A DNA stretch of 46,729 nucleotides from Bacteroidales bacterium UBA3844 (GCA_002392915.1 DGHQ01000020.1:77826-124554); one strand, 5' to 3'; shown: positions 9,601 to 16,888, counted from the first letter of the stretch. The notes: generated by a model not told the origin, from the letters alone. Numbers and translations are program-made.

Positions 9601-11267
9601 ACGACAATGTTGTGGATGCTCCTAAAGCAAAGGAGGCAAAGACATATGAAAGAAAGAACTTGCGTCTGAAAAAGGGCAACAAGACTAGAATAAGCCACCG
9701 TCTTGCATCAAATAGAATCATCGTGGAAGCAGTAGACAAAGATGGCAAGCCTTACGAATTAAAATATGAGGTCATAGACCAGAATGCTATCAATGTCATC
9801 GCCAAGGAAGACGCTGCTAATATCACCATCACAGTAAAGGAGAAGTTGAGAAAGAACGAGAAACTTGGAGACATTCTCGATGGATTCGTAAGAGGTCTGA
9901 TGATGGTGAGAAATGTTAGCGGAAACATCCGTCTGACTGAAGGAACCACACTGAACGGATATAACAAGGGTAGCGGATTCTTAGGTCAGGCAGGAAGCGG
10001 AGAGCCTGGAGCTAAATTCACATTCGGTTTTTACCGAGCTGCGGATGCCATAGAAGAAGCAATCAGCAAAAACCAGCTGGGTCTTGAAGATGTGGTCAAC
10101 CCTATTGTCCTGACTCACGACCAAACAGTGCAGGTAAAGACCGTTTTGGAGCCATACACAGGTATCAAATTTGATCTCAATGCAGCAGCATCATGGAACA
10201 AGAGTGACGAGATTTACTACTTTGATGGCTACCACAAGGGAGTTGAGGATTTGTTCAGCGGAACACACAGTCACACAGATATCGCAATACGCAGATCGTC
10301 ATTCAAACGTGGAGCCACGACTTCAAGCGAGACATTCGCAGAGTTCATCGACAACGTCTACAAGATGCGCGCTCATATTGAGAAAACCAATCCAAACAGA
10401 GGTGACGCGGAAGTGCCACTGAACTCAGCCGACGTGCTTGTGCCTGCATTCCTTTCCGCATACAAGGGAGAGAGTCTTGACAGGAATAAAGACGAAAAGA
10501 TCATCCGCAGAGTCGGAAAGATGCTGCCAAACTGGAAGTTCACTTTGGATCTGTTGAACAAAGCCCCTATTTTAAAAGAAGGATTCAAGGCTTTCAACAT
10601 CACTCACGGATACAAATGTACATACAACGTCAACTCGTTCAGCAAACATTTGGACTGGGATCCACTATATGACGATTTGAACGGATTCGGAATAATCCAA
10701 GACGAAGGTGAAGCTACTCCATTCTTGGTGAGAAGCACAAAGGTAGACAATGTCAACCTGACAGAGGCATTCAACCCGTTGATCGGAATCAACTCGACTT
10801 TGAAGAACAGTGTCCGAATGAAGTTTGAGTTCAACAGGAACCGTACCGTCGGATTGGATATTCCTGCTCTTCAGATTGTAGAGTCTTACAGCAAGGGATT
10901 CAAGATCGGAGGAGGATACCGAATTGACAATTTCGGAGTTGTCATCGGATTTGTCGACAAGAAGAAAAAGACAAAAGTCAACAACGACTTGAACCTCAAC
11001 TTGGATATCGACTTCAAGAATACAGAGGCATTCATTCGTAAGTTTGAGACTATCGCCAACACAATCGAAGAGAGAAGCAGTGGATTGCAGACTCTAAAAG
11101 CCGAGTTTACTGCGGAATATGTTGTGAGCCAAGCGATGAAAGTTTCGTTCTTCTACGACAGAAGCGTGTCAAAGCCAAGGGTTTCTACGTCGTACCCAAT
11201 CACTACGTCTAAATTCGGATTCAAGCTTCATCTATTGTTGACAGAAACGACCTCAAGAGATGATTAA
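3657..11267 (+). CDS. sprA: T9SS outer-membrane translocon SprA/Sov
   Basis: A 2536-aa protein. SprA (Sov in Porphyromonas) forms the very large outer-membrane beta-barrel through which CTD-bearing proteins leave the cell in type IX secretion; it also serves gliding in some species. Seen: a Sec signal peptide ending near residue 35 (SFAQ), the SprA-characteristic LDDFEGTESSINIMSANSW near residue 834, very high Tyr/Asn/Asp content with alternating strand-like segments, and no CTD of its own. Length is at the upper end of the family (about 2300-2500 aa). A Lys/Asp/Ala-rich segment near residues 1966-2002 looks like an unstructured loop. It follows ruvA by 16 bp and is closed by a strong hairpin terminator. 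Other T9SS genes are not in this window, but five cargo candidates are. Confidence 0.95.
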   Translation: MRSILKQRNIKFSKRAKILFFTLIALFAGLTSFAQDLILNSDEKPVEDDKKDRQADTTKLRYPIAKSGLVSQDEIKQNTPIDIKQGTDYKTDVEYDPTTGLYIFHRRIGDMDVTSPFAMTTSEYSDYQMKQSMNSYWAEKNRLGGEGGNKFGLDGIEIGLGVAGDKIFGPGGVKLKLQGTIELDFGLSFTKRDNPSIAERNRKITNFDFDTKVQINASGTVGDRINVKLNYNTESSFETDKELIKLSYQGKEDDIIRKIDVGNVSLPLSSSLIPGSNSLFGIMTELQYGKLKVSAVVSKQETESETVTSKNGASTTEFEVDITDYDENRHYFLSKYFRDHYDEWMRQVPVIQNGIVITNIDVWITNTNYTTQNQNTQSTRNVIAFTKLGEPKGSETPKNDNWEVYSEIKDKKHPLRTANMIEDIPELSLLKKDEDYAEIKSARKLTPSEYTLNENLGYISLRTALNNGEVLAVAYEYRMGGKTYRVGELSSNLSSTMENETESGSANDAPALYAKLIKTVEVDPNNNEIWDLMMKNVYNIGGYNIQEKDFDLQIKCLSSGGLYLDYAKEGQVKNQKWIKVIGADRLNSKQRKMSDGKYDFLEGYTVLASQGRIILPCVEPFGDALKGIGCDDLIFDKLYSNIKTDAYEYAENAKFKITGEYKSSSGNEIRIKPYAKKGSVRVTAGGRTLEEGTGYTVDYAAGIVRILDEAVLASNSQVNVTSESENMFSTQKSSLIGVNTEYKFSDQLSVGATIMHLSEKPMTEKVNNGSEPKSNTIWGVNAAYTTQSNWLTKVTDALPLIEAKAPSNFTLSGEFAQLIPGHAKAIEQDGESVAYLDDFEGTESSINIMSANSWTLASVPIRRRTDNLETDFVRHNDRFWRNQDKDSLKFKNIEFGLNRAHFAWYHIDNILQRSGKSAINGISNDNMSSNFTREVIEQEIYPQKEDMEGTPSTITTLNVAYYPKERGMYNLDVDGMGTNGELENPEDRWGGIMRKLETTNFSKSNIEYLELWLLDPYTEEGINNNAKGKLVFNLGEISEDILHDNEIEAEERFIQETDPTKKTETIWGRKPLGRATGKFDNDYIKYQDLGLNGKSSEEEREFDTYKRYLDGLSAKNVANYDVFASDPAGDDFVHFRKKEVDNSEGNKKILELYHQYNGMEGNSIVDGSGENSTAGSWVPNTEDINGDKTLNTKEKYYEYVINISPEIFSSDTSKWKDNYIVNRTETNSGKLKNGNDKHVIWYRLKIPLQDADVNGSDASNRKGPSFTSIRYIRMYMTGFKDTTYLRFAGMNLTRTEWRTISNRGDKALFEGSDNNYTNNIKTNTEAMQISSVCYEKDRQKKPVGYMTPPGISRSLDPTSSVDRFENEQSMRMVVTQLKSKETAGAYKRTSLDARQYKRLKMFVHFEDEYNDPYQSANGVQFYLRIGSDYTDNYYEYKINNVIYTPAGEMSKEGIWPMEIDFAFDDFVNLKMERNKADKAGRAFDPTMRYTRAYGNNELTIKGHPSLGDIRTLMVGVINESGETKNMEIWLDELRMAGFDEDGGWAALGKIGFTLSDFASFDATGRIETTGFGGIESNVMDRNMEDIYSLDMSATVQLGKLFPEKAHVNMPLTVTHSREKEKPKYDPTNTDVLLKDALKDASDAYKDSLEKISVVSSEQTSFALTNVRVGIASKEPMPYDPANFSFSVAFTKRNEHDIDVQYDMTRTYRGDFNYSYSLSPKALMPFKNSKFFKTKKWKLFTDFGFYPMPNSYTFSLNMDRSYNEVLARELGSDPTMITKRDLITDMTWDKNFNMTRRADIKWNFTKNIKLSFATAMNSEIEESLAFNSEYLDLPRMREYKYNREYIYDLREDSITQWAKDLRESTLKSFLAAGEPYNYSQQLNISYAIPINKISAFDWITANASYTGNYDWQRGVTINPNTYTSNNDIADSKRSWNGDIRFNMETLYNKSSYLKDVNKKFSKTALSKKANEKLAARKDTTKKDDNVVDAPKAKEAKTYERKNLRLKKGNKTRISHRLASNRIIVEAVDKDGKPYELKYEVIDQNAINVIAKEDAANITITVKEKLRKNEKLGDILDGFVRGLMMVRNVSGNIRLTEGTTLNGYNKGSGFLGQAGSGEPGAKFTFGFYRAADAIEEAISKNQLGLEDVVNPIVLTHDQTVQVKTVLEPYTGIKFDLNAAASWNKSDEIYYFDGYHKGVEDLFSGTHSHTDIAIRRSSFKRGATTSSETFAEFIDNVYKMRAHIEKTNPNRGDAEVPLNSADVLVPAFLSAYKGESLDRNKDEKIIRRVGKMLPNWKFTLDLLNKAPILKEGFKAFNITHGYKCTYNVNSFSKHLDWDPLYDDLNGFGIIQDEGEATPFLVRSTKVDNVNLTEAFNPLIGINSTLKNSVRMKFEFNRNRTVGLDIPALQIVESYSKGFKIGGGYRIDNFGVVIGFVDKKKKTKVNNDLNLNLDIDFKNTEAFIRKFETIANTIEERSSGLQTLKAEFTAEYVVSQAMKVSFFYDRSVSKPRVSTSYPITTSKFGFKLHLLLTETTSRDD

Positions 11268-11290
11268 TCGAAATTTGATTATATTCCAAA

Positions 11291-11319
11291 AGCCGGCAGA
11301 CCAATCTGTCGGCTTTTTT
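11291..11319 (+). terminator. Rho-independent terminator after sprA
   Basis: AGCCGGCAGA (11291-11300) pairs with TCTGTCGGCT (11305-11314) with a CCAA loop and a T run. It begins 23 bp after the sprA stop. Confidence 0.88.
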
Positions 11320-11492
11320 ATTTTAACGTTAGTTCGATGAAATAAAAAAGAGAAAATGATTGTTGGAGTGCCATAAAGAGGATTGTTAAGGACGGAACGT
11401 CCTAACCCTCCCCACGTGCGAGCCGTAGGCGAGCACACAGAATTAAATAAAACCACAGAGACTCAAAGTTCATAGAGAAAGGCTACGCCTTT
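11320..11492 (+). repeat. Dispersed intergenic repeat, copy 2
   Basis: The fullest copy. In order it has ATTTTAACGT, GGATTGTTA, hairpin AGGACG (11389-11394)/CGTCCT (11398-11403), CACGTGCGAGCCGTAGGCGA, AAAACCACAGAGAC, and TTCATAGAGAAAGGC, ending in AAAGGC/GCCTTT. Same order as copy 1. No coding potential seen. Confidence 0.7.
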
Positions 11493-11616
11493 TTCCTGAG
11501 AAAAGGAGGTGAGAATTCAATAAGAAAGTAGAAAATCGTTATTTTGAATTCGCAGATTGCAATTCGTCGGGCTCACATAAAAATACATAATGGAACAAAA
11601 AAAATCAACAATAAGT

Positions 11617-11647
11617 TTTGATGGAGAAAAAAGGTTTTCTATTTTTG
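11617..11647 (+). promoter_or_regulatory. Bacteroidota sigma-A-type promoter of the 722-aa CTD protein
   Basis: TTTG at 11617-11620, a 19-nt spacer, then TATTTTTG at 11640-11647, matching TTTG-N19-TAnnTTTG exactly. The start codon is 33 bp downstream of the -7 box. Confidence 0.8.
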
Positions 11648-11680
11648 CTCGTTATAAGTTAGTAATCAAAAGTTTTCATT

Positions 11681-13849
11681 ATGAGTAGGACAATTACAAA
11701 ATTTTTATTTGCAGTAGCATTATTATTCGGGCTACTCAATACAGTGCTTGCCGCCGACTATACCGGCAAGTATAAAGCGACTATGAAATTCGGAGGAGTC
11801 GCCACAGGAGAGTCAAAAGATGTTGATGCATCCGTCATTTACAGCAAAGACGGCACATATACAATCAGATTCTCTGGATTCGACGTGCAAATTCAAATGT
11901 TGGGAGATATCAACAATGGTTCTGCTTCCGTATCCGAACTTAATGGTACGGAATCTAATAATGGATTAACACTTAAAGAGTCTTCAAATTCCATATTCGA
12001 AATAGCAAAAGAGACCCTTACAATAACCAAATTTGATGCGACTATTGATGCCGAAGGAAAAGGATCTGGATCTTTCACTGGTTCAAAAAATCTAGGAATC
12101 ATGTCATTAACTGCATCTTGTGACTTCACACTTACAAAAGTTGTGGATGCTGATACAGTAGTAACTAAAGAGTTGGAGTTTGACAACGTTCCATTCTACA
12201 ACAAAGCAGTCGACTTGACAAAAGGCAATGACACCACAAAGACCAATAACGACTCGTCTGCTGTAGGCATTAGATTGTTCCAAGAGAAAGCTTCATTCAC
12301 AATGACAGACTATGAGATCTCAATAGCAAATGGTTTGTCTCTAAAGCAAAGAATGGTGCTTGAAAATCTTAAATACGCTATTAACGACAGCTCTGACGAC
12401 ATAATTATTTCAGGAGAGACAATGATGTATGTTGAGGAGTATAAAATGGACATGCCAGCCAAGGCAAACATAACAGTATCTCCAGACGGCAATATCAGTG
12501 GAACAATTGTCATTACTGTCGAAATCCAAATGATATCTTTGAATTATGAAATCACAGTAGTGTTTGGAAAAGATGCTGAAGGTGTGGTTATTGAGAAGAA
12601 GAATCTAGAATATACGAAGACAGACAGCTTCAAAATCAAGTCTGATTCAGCATTTGTTTACGACTCAAAAATTTACATCAACGAGGAAGGCATCTTAATT
12701 GAGAATATCCACTACTCTATCGTAGAGCAGACTATGACTCTGTTGATCAAAGATTACGTGACAGCTAAAGAAGATGGAATGGGTCCTGGAATTGGATCTT
12801 GGATTTACACTAAGAATCACGCTGCAAAAAAAGCCGAAGCATATATAACCGTCAAAGGTCAAGTCTCATATTTTAAGGATGTAGACATCGACCTGAATAT
12901 TTTTGAGATAAACACATATAATATAAACACAGTCATAGGAGAGCCTACTAAGTTTGTCTATGGTTCTTTGACAATTGAAGACGCTGGTTCAAACACTAAT
13001 CTATTCATTGATCCAGAAGGTCCATTTATGCTAGAAGATGAAATTCCTCACATTTCCATGGCTATGGATACGACAGAAAACGGTTTGCATGAATACACTA
13101 TAGATTCAGAAATTAAAGTAAATGGCATCTATGACTTAGTTGACGGTTATATCAAAACTGTCAAATTGCCAGAAAACGATTTTGACGAGATTATAAAGAC
13201 AGTAATTTACGCCGCTAAGAATGGAGCTAAAAGCTGCGATATACCTGTCATTGCCACAGACAAGGCTGGCAATTCAAGCAGAATGTTGATTCAGTGTTGG
13301 CCAAGTGTAGCTCCTGTCTACATTGAAGAAGAGACTCCTAAATTGTCTTCATACCGTGTCGTGGCAGATTCTTTGACTGGCAAGGCTACCATAAAACTAG
13401 AGCCACTGACAATCAAGTATATTGCAAAGAACGACAGTATCGACAAAACAGCTATTGCTAATCAGGTTGTAGCGGAAGCCACAATCGATGGAGAAAAAGT
13501 TGAGTACATGACTCCATTCGAGTTGCCAGTAGGAAAGTATGAAATCAAATATGTATGGAGCGACCCTTACAAAACAGGTTATCAAGCTGAAAGAGAGGCG
13601 ACTGCAACCATCACAGTTTACGAATCAATGGCCAGCTACACAGGAGTTTCAAATGTTGCCAACAAGGCAGTATCAGTGTTCTATAAAGATGGCAATTTGG
13701 TTGTAAACGGTGCGAACGACGCGGATGTAAAGGTAATAAGCATCAGCGGAGCCACTGTATACACAGGCAAGGCAGGAGCTATCAACCTACACAAGGGAAT
13801 CTACATTGTGAAAGTTGAAGGCAAAGCCTACAAGATTATCGTGAAGTAA
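11681..13849 (+). CDS. Secreted protein with two calycin-like domains and a T9SS sorting domain
   Basis: 722 aa. Residues 1-24 form a Sec signal peptide (LLNTVLAAD). Residues about 25-150 (DYTGKYKATMKFGG onward) and about 185-310 each look like the lipocalin/calycin-like beta domain common in Bacteroidales secreted proteins; this is recognised by pattern only. The middle is beta-rich with no motif I know. The last about 70 residues (from VSVFYKDGNLVV to YKIIVK) have the shape of a T9SS type A CTD: a strand, then KVISISG, then GIYIVKVEG and a basic end. It is therefore probably exported by SprA-type machinery and anchored to, or released from, the cell surface. It has its own promoter and terminator, so it is a single-gene unit. 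Substrate or role is unknown. Confidence 0.75.
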   Translation: MSRTITKFLFAVALLFGLLNTVLAADYTGKYKATMKFGGVATGESKDVDASVIYSKDGTYTIRFSGFDVQIQMLGDINNGSASVSELNGTESNNGLTLKESSNSIFEIAKETLTITKFDATIDAEGKGSGSFTGSKNLGIMSLTASCDFTLTKVVDADTVVTKELEFDNVPFYNKAVDLTKGNDTTKTNNDSSAVGIRLFQEKASFTMTDYEISIANGLSLKQRMVLENLKYAINDSSDDIIISGETMMYVEEYKMDMPAKANITVSPDGNISGTIVITVEIQMISLNYEITVVFGKDAEGVVIEKKNLEYTKTDSFKIKSDSAFVYDSKIYINEEGILIENIHYSIVEQTMTLLIKDYVTAKEDGMGPGIGSWIYTKNHAAKKAEAYITVKGQVSYFKDVDIDLNIFEINTYNINTVIGEPTKFVYGSLTIEDAGSNTNLFIDPEGPFMLEDEIPHISMAMDTTENGLHEYTIDSEIKVNGIYDLVDGYIKTVKLPENDFDEIIKTVIYAAKNGAKSCDIPVIATDKAGNSSRMLIQCWPSVAPVYIEEETPKLSSYRVVADSLTGKATIKLEPLTIKYIAKNDSIDKTAIANQVVAEATIDGEKVEYMTPFELPVGKYEIKYVWSDPYKTGYQAEREATATITVYESMASYTGVSNVANKAVSVFYKDGNLVVNGANDADVKVISISGATVYTGKAGAINLHKGIYIVKVEGKAYKIIVK

Positions 13850-13872
13850 AATCTTTTACATATCATTATTCT

Positions 13873-13908
13873 GAGAGGGCATATCACATTGTGGTATGCT
13901 CTCTTTTT
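13873..13908 (+). terminator. Hairpin terminator after the 722-aa CTD protein
   Basis: GAGAGGGCATATCA pairs, with a bulge, with TGGTATGCTCTC and is followed by TTTTT. It starts 23 bp after the stop codon. Confidence 0.75.
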
Positions 13909-13959
13909 ATACTATGTGTCGTAGGCAAGAAAGATTATAGAGTCGATATGTAAAGTCAT

Positions 13960-14823
13960 CTATTCTTTTTCAGGCAATGATTTCGTTTCGACATCACCAT
14001 CAATATCAAAGTGCTCTGAAGCACGTTGGGATGATATGACACTACGTTTTATCTGCTTTTCGATGTCCAAACGGGCAATTTTTGCTGCGTGTCCACCGTT
14101 TTGTGCCACCTGACGATTTTCTCCCATAGTTTTGGGATTACGATGTTTTGATATTTCAGTTGTTGCCGCCTCAGCAAGAGTGTTGAGTGCAAGTTCTAGA
14201 TTTGTCATATTATCACGAAGGCTTTCTTTAGTGAGGCCCTTAAATTGTTTGTATTCTCCTGTGGTCATGCCACGCCATGCTTTAGTAAGAATGTTCGTAA
14301 GAATGGCAAAATCTTTTGTCTCTGTCACACCCGAACGCTTCCATTCGTTGGTTAGTTCATTGCGTGTACGTATAGACTTCAAACGATTTTCAATCCACTT
14401 TTCGGGATATCCCAGACGACGATAATCATCCACTGCCATCTGAAAGGTAAGTTCAGGATCTATCATTTGATCCACACGTTGATGTCCGACATCTGCAAGC
14501 CAACGTTTGACTGGCTCAGCTTTCTTTGAAGGAATCGTCTGTATTATTCGAAACAACTGTTCTAGATCTGCGACATCTGTAAGACGTTTTTTCCCATCCG
14601 GCGAGACTAATTTCAACTGGTAACAATTTGTTACCACTTCAAATCCTTCTTTTACAAGTCTGCCTTTCAATACCTTCCAGTATTTACGAGCCGTCTGATA
14701 GTCGCTGTCGTTGAGCACAGCGATGACATCAACTACCGAAAACCAATATTTTTCCTTTTCCGAATCCCATTCCACGCGAATCAGTTGTCCATCGAACAAC
14801 TCTAATGATGTGTTTTTTTCCAT
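13960..14823 (-). CDS. BRO-N / DinD-like protein
   Basis: 287 aa. The N-terminal about 110 residues look like a BRO-N (phage antirepressor-type) domain: LFDGQLIRVEWDSEKEKYWF, FSVVDVIAVLNDSDYQTARKYW, and a segment ending LEQLFRIIQTIPS. The rest resembles the C-terminal part of E. coli DinD, an SOS-induced protein: TKDFAILTNILTKAW, GLTKESLRDNMTNLELALNTL, and a later Asn/His-rich stretch. Family members are usually DNA-binding regulators or accessory genes in mobile or defence regions. It is transcribed away from the methyltransferase block and lies alone. No Bacteroidota promoter box was recognised upstream. Function is not known; antirepressor-like or DNA-damage-response roles are both possible. 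Confidence 0.7.
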   Translation of the reverse strand: MEKNTSLELFDGQLIRVEWDSEKEKYWFSVVDVIAVLNDSDYQTARKYWKVLKGRLVKEGFEVVTNCYQLKLVSPDGKKRLTDVADLEQLFRIIQTIPSKKAEPVKRWLADVGHQRVDQMIDPELTFQMAVDDYRRLGYPEKWIENRLKSIRTRNELTNEWKRSGVTETKDFAILTNILTKAWRGMTTGEYKQFKGLTKESLRDNMTNLELALNTLAEAATTEISKHRNPKTMGENRQVAQNGGHAAKIARLDIEKQIKRSVISSQRASEHFDIDGDVETKSLPEKE

Positions 14824-15157
14824 TTTATTTAACTTTTGTACTTGTTATATCAACCTCATAATCCAAGCTGTCCCTATTTGTTATATGTACACCCAAGGAA
14901 CAGACGTTCGACTACTATTTAACTTCAATTCACAACAAAGACTCTCAAACTTGACCAAGGAACCGACATGTTTGATAATTTCGTCGGGACCTAATTTTTG
15001 AAAAATTTTATCGGAATCCGTTTCATAGTTCTTTTTCGAGCATAAGAATTTTCGTAGTAAAGATAGCAAAAATGAACAGAAAAGCTTTCAAAAGCTACAA
15101 AATAAATTATTTATGTCTTTTTCCAAATACAAATAGTCAATCAAATCCATGATCGTA

Positions 15158-15180
15158 GGGGCAGGTTTCAAACCTGCCCG
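15158..15180. repeat. REP-like palindrome
   Basis: GGCAGGTT and AACCTGCC flank TCA inside GTAGG...CGCAA context. Similar ends recur near 2505 and 18452. Confidence 0.5.
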
Positions 15181-15260
15181 CAATAGAAATGCTTTGAGCT
15201 TTGTGTCTCTGTGGTTTTATTATATATTTTTCATCTACTTGACGTTAAGCTAAGATAAAG
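15175..15260 (-). repeat. Dispersed intergenic repeat, shortened copy
   Basis: Read on the minus strand it has TTAACGTCAAGTAGATGAAA and AAAACCACAGAGACACAAAG, like the two ends of the element at 11320-11492, but lacks the hairpin and the GCGAGCC core. Confidence 0.5.
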
Positions 15261-15336
15261 CCGATAAATCACCTCCAAATTTCACTCTTCTTTCGCAAAG
15301 CAGACAAATCCTATGCGAGGAATGAATTTAATTGTT

Positions 15337-15344
15337 TATCTTTG
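15337..15344 (+). promoter_or_regulatory. Likely -7 box for the leader-methyltransferase transcript
   Basis: TATCTTTG fits TAnnTTTG. A transcript starting near 15351 would carry about 300 nt of leader, including the whole structured element, before the methyltransferase. The -33 box is poor. Confidence 0.5.
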
Positions 15345-15433
15345 CATAAACTAAAAAAGACAAAAAAGGATAAAAGAGTAAAACAACATATTAAATAACA
15401 AAGCATTAGCTATTATTCTTGTCCGAATCAAAA

Positions 15434-15612
15434 GCCTCGCAAACTGATGATTCCGAATCATTGGGATAAACGCTAATCCACGGGAGCCTATGCTTCCGTT
15501 TACACACGTAGAACTAATGCTCGCACCGAATAGGTGTGGGTATTTCTAGTGTGTAGGCGGGGTTCATGCGAGGCTCCTCGTGGACGAGATAGAAAGGCTC
15601 ACACCTTTCTTA
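15434..15612 (+). ncRNA. Candidate structured RNA / 5' leader of the methyltransferase gene
   Basis: A closing helix GCCTCGCA (15434-15441)/TGCGAGGC (15567-15574) encloses three arms. Arm one is ATGATT/AATCAT (15447-15452/15456-15461). Arm two is CGGGAGC/GCTTCCG (15481-15487/15492-15498) with a 4-nt loop. Arm three is a long arm TACACAC-G-TAGAA/TTCTA-GTGTGTA (15501-15513/15544-15555) capped by CGCACC/GGTGTG (15522-15527/15533-15538). Two more hairpins follow: CTCG/CGAG (15577-15588) and AGAAAGG/CCTTTCT (15591-15610). No open frame of note overlaps it. I do not recognise it as a known RNA family. It could be a cis-regulatory leader or a separate small RNA. Confidence 0.6.
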
Positions 15613-15626
15613 TATCCTAATGTGAA

Positions 15627-15656
15627 GATTGATAGTGGATGCAAAAGCTATCAATC
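15627..15656 (+). promoter_or_regulatory. 9-bp inverted repeat just before the methyltransferase start
   Basis: GATTGATAG (15627-15635) and CTATCAATC (15648-15656) are perfect complements. The right arm ends 3 bp before the ATG at 15660, and the upstream in-frame ATG at 15639 lies in the loop. A protein operator or a translation-blocking hairpin would fit. Confidence 0.5.
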
Positions 15657-15659
15657 GCT

Positions 15660-16760
15660 ATGGCAGGAAATAAAAGTTTGCATGCTGCAAACAAGGCAAA
15701 AGAGGATGAGTTTTACACGGAACTCTCCGACATAGAAAACGAATTGAAGCACTACAAAGAGCATTTTAAAGACAAAGTAGTGCTTTGCAATTGCGACGAT
15801 CCACGCATCAGCAATTTCTTCCACTATTTCAGCTATAATTTCGAGCAATTAGGCTTGAAGAAACTCATCACTACTTGTTATAAAAACCAAGAGCGAGACC
15901 TGTTCAGCCAAAATAATTCGGAGCGTGCCATCTGGCTCGAATACACAGGTGACCACAACGGCAATCGAGTGCCTGATCCTGAGGAGATAGGAATCAATTA
16001 TCTGAAAGGCGACGGAGATTTTCGCTCCCAAGAATGCATCGAACTGCTGAAGCAAGCGGATATTGTGGTTACCAATCCCCCATTCTCCCTTTTCAGGGAA
16101 TATGTAGCCCAATTGATGAAATACAACAAGAAATTTGTAATCATTGGCAACCAAAACGCCATAACATACAAAGAGATATTCTCATATATAAAGGCAAACC
16201 AGCTTTGGCTTGGAAGCACATTGTCTTTTGCAAAGTTCAAAGTGCCTGATTATTATGAACCCAAACCGACACGTTTCTGGATTGACGAGACCGGGCAGAA
16301 ATGGAGAAGTATGGGAAATATCTGCTGGTTTACCAATCTTGATATAGCCAAACGACACGAGGAGATTATTCTTTATAAATCCTACAACGAAGAAGAGTAT
16401 CCACAATACGACAACTACAATGCAATCAATGTGAATAAAGTTGCCGACATTCCTATGGACTATGACGGAGTGATGGGTGTGCCTATCACTTTTCTGGACA
16501 AGTATAATCCTAATCAATTTGAAATACTAAGTTCTAATGATTATCGAAAATCAGATTCTGTTCCATTCAAAGCACATGGACTTATAAAAGATAAAGATGG
16601 AGCGATAAACGGCAAACCCACTTACGCCCGCATCCTCATTCGTCGCAAGCAGCCTCATATTGCGGAGACGGAGCAAACGTCGTCGCCAAAAGCATATCAG
16701 ATAATTGAGCCAGAGATGAGCATGGTGGCGGAGCCTGAATTGGAATATGGGAAGAAGTAA
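15660..16760 (+). CDS. Adenine-specific DNA methyltransferase, EcoRI family
   Basis: 366 aa. Transfers a methyl group from S-adenosylmethionine to adenine N6 in a specific DNA site. Seen: an N-terminal segment KAKEDEFYTELSDIENEL typical of the EcoRI-methylase family, a likely AdoMet-binding strand VVLCNCDDPRISNFFHYF (about residues 37-54), and catalytic motif IV NPPFS at residues 139-143, preceded by IVVT. I chose the ATG at 15660 (MAGNKSLHAANKAK) over 15639 because family members start here and the earlier ATG lies in an inverted-repeat loop. No cognate EcoRI-like endonuclease is adjacent; a DUF262-HNH protein lies two genes downstream. It may be part of an R-M or defence block, or an orphan methylase. 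The target site cannot be read from the sequence. Confidence 0.85.
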   Translation: MAGNKSLHAANKAKEDEFYTELSDIENELKHYKEHFKDKVVLCNCDDPRISNFFHYFSYNFEQLGLKKLITTCYKNQERDLFSQNNSERAIWLEYTGDHNGNRVPDPEEIGINYLKGDGDFRSQECIELLKQADIVVTNPPFSLFREYVAQLMKYNKKFVIIGNQNAITYKEIFSYIKANQLWLGSTLSFAKFKVPDYYEPKPTRFWIDETGQKWRSMGNICWFTNLDIAKRHEEIILYKSYNEEEYPQYDNYNAINVNKVADIPMDYDGVMGVPITFLDKYNPNQFEILSSNDYRKSDSVPFKAHGLIKDKDGAINGKPTYARILIRRKQPHIAETEQTSSPKAYQIIEPEMSMVAEPELEYGKK

Positions 16761-16765
16761 CATAA

Positions 16766-16839
16766 ATGCGGTGAAAACTCGCCACATTCACCGCATATTT
16801 TGCGGTTAAAAGCAGAAATATTCACCGCATAATTTGCGG
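16766..16839. repeat. Tandem palindromic repeats (two 34-bp units plus a half site)
   Basis: ATTCACCGCATATTTTGCGG (16786-16805) and ATTCACCGCATAATTTGCGG (16820-16839) are spaced 34 bp apart, both followed by AAAAG and GAAAT. Each holds the palindrome CCGCA-N5-TGCGG. Upstream, ATGCGGTGA (16766-16774) is the exact reverse complement of TCACCGCAT (16788-16796). The array starts 6 bp after the methyltransferase stop and fills the gap to the lipoprotein gene. Confidence 0.75.
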
Positions 16840-16888
16840 AGAAAAGACGAAATGTTTATTTGTAAAAGATAAAGAAAAACTAAATTAT

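Larger units (their letters stand above)
14824..15433. other. Intergenic region before the structured leader
   Basis: About 600 bp without a credible gene. It contains a REP-like palindrome (15158-15180), a shortened minus-strand copy of the dispersed repeat (15175-15260) and a likely promoter (15337-15344). The open frames here have no recognisable protein features. Confidence 0.55.

Noticed and set aside
14881..15069. 62-aa minus-strand frame upstream of the BRO-N gene
   Set aside because: No start context, promoter or family resemblance. Too short to call.
15434..15612. Known ncRNA such as tmRNA, RNase P RNA or an IscB-type guide RNA
   Set aside because: None of the conserved blocks of tmRNA or RNase P was found, and the HNH protein downstream has a DUF262 and not an IscB architecture.
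16766..16839. CRISPR array
   Set aside because: Only two repeat units with near-identical spacing sequence and no cas genes. The whole unit is repeated, so there are no distinct spacers.
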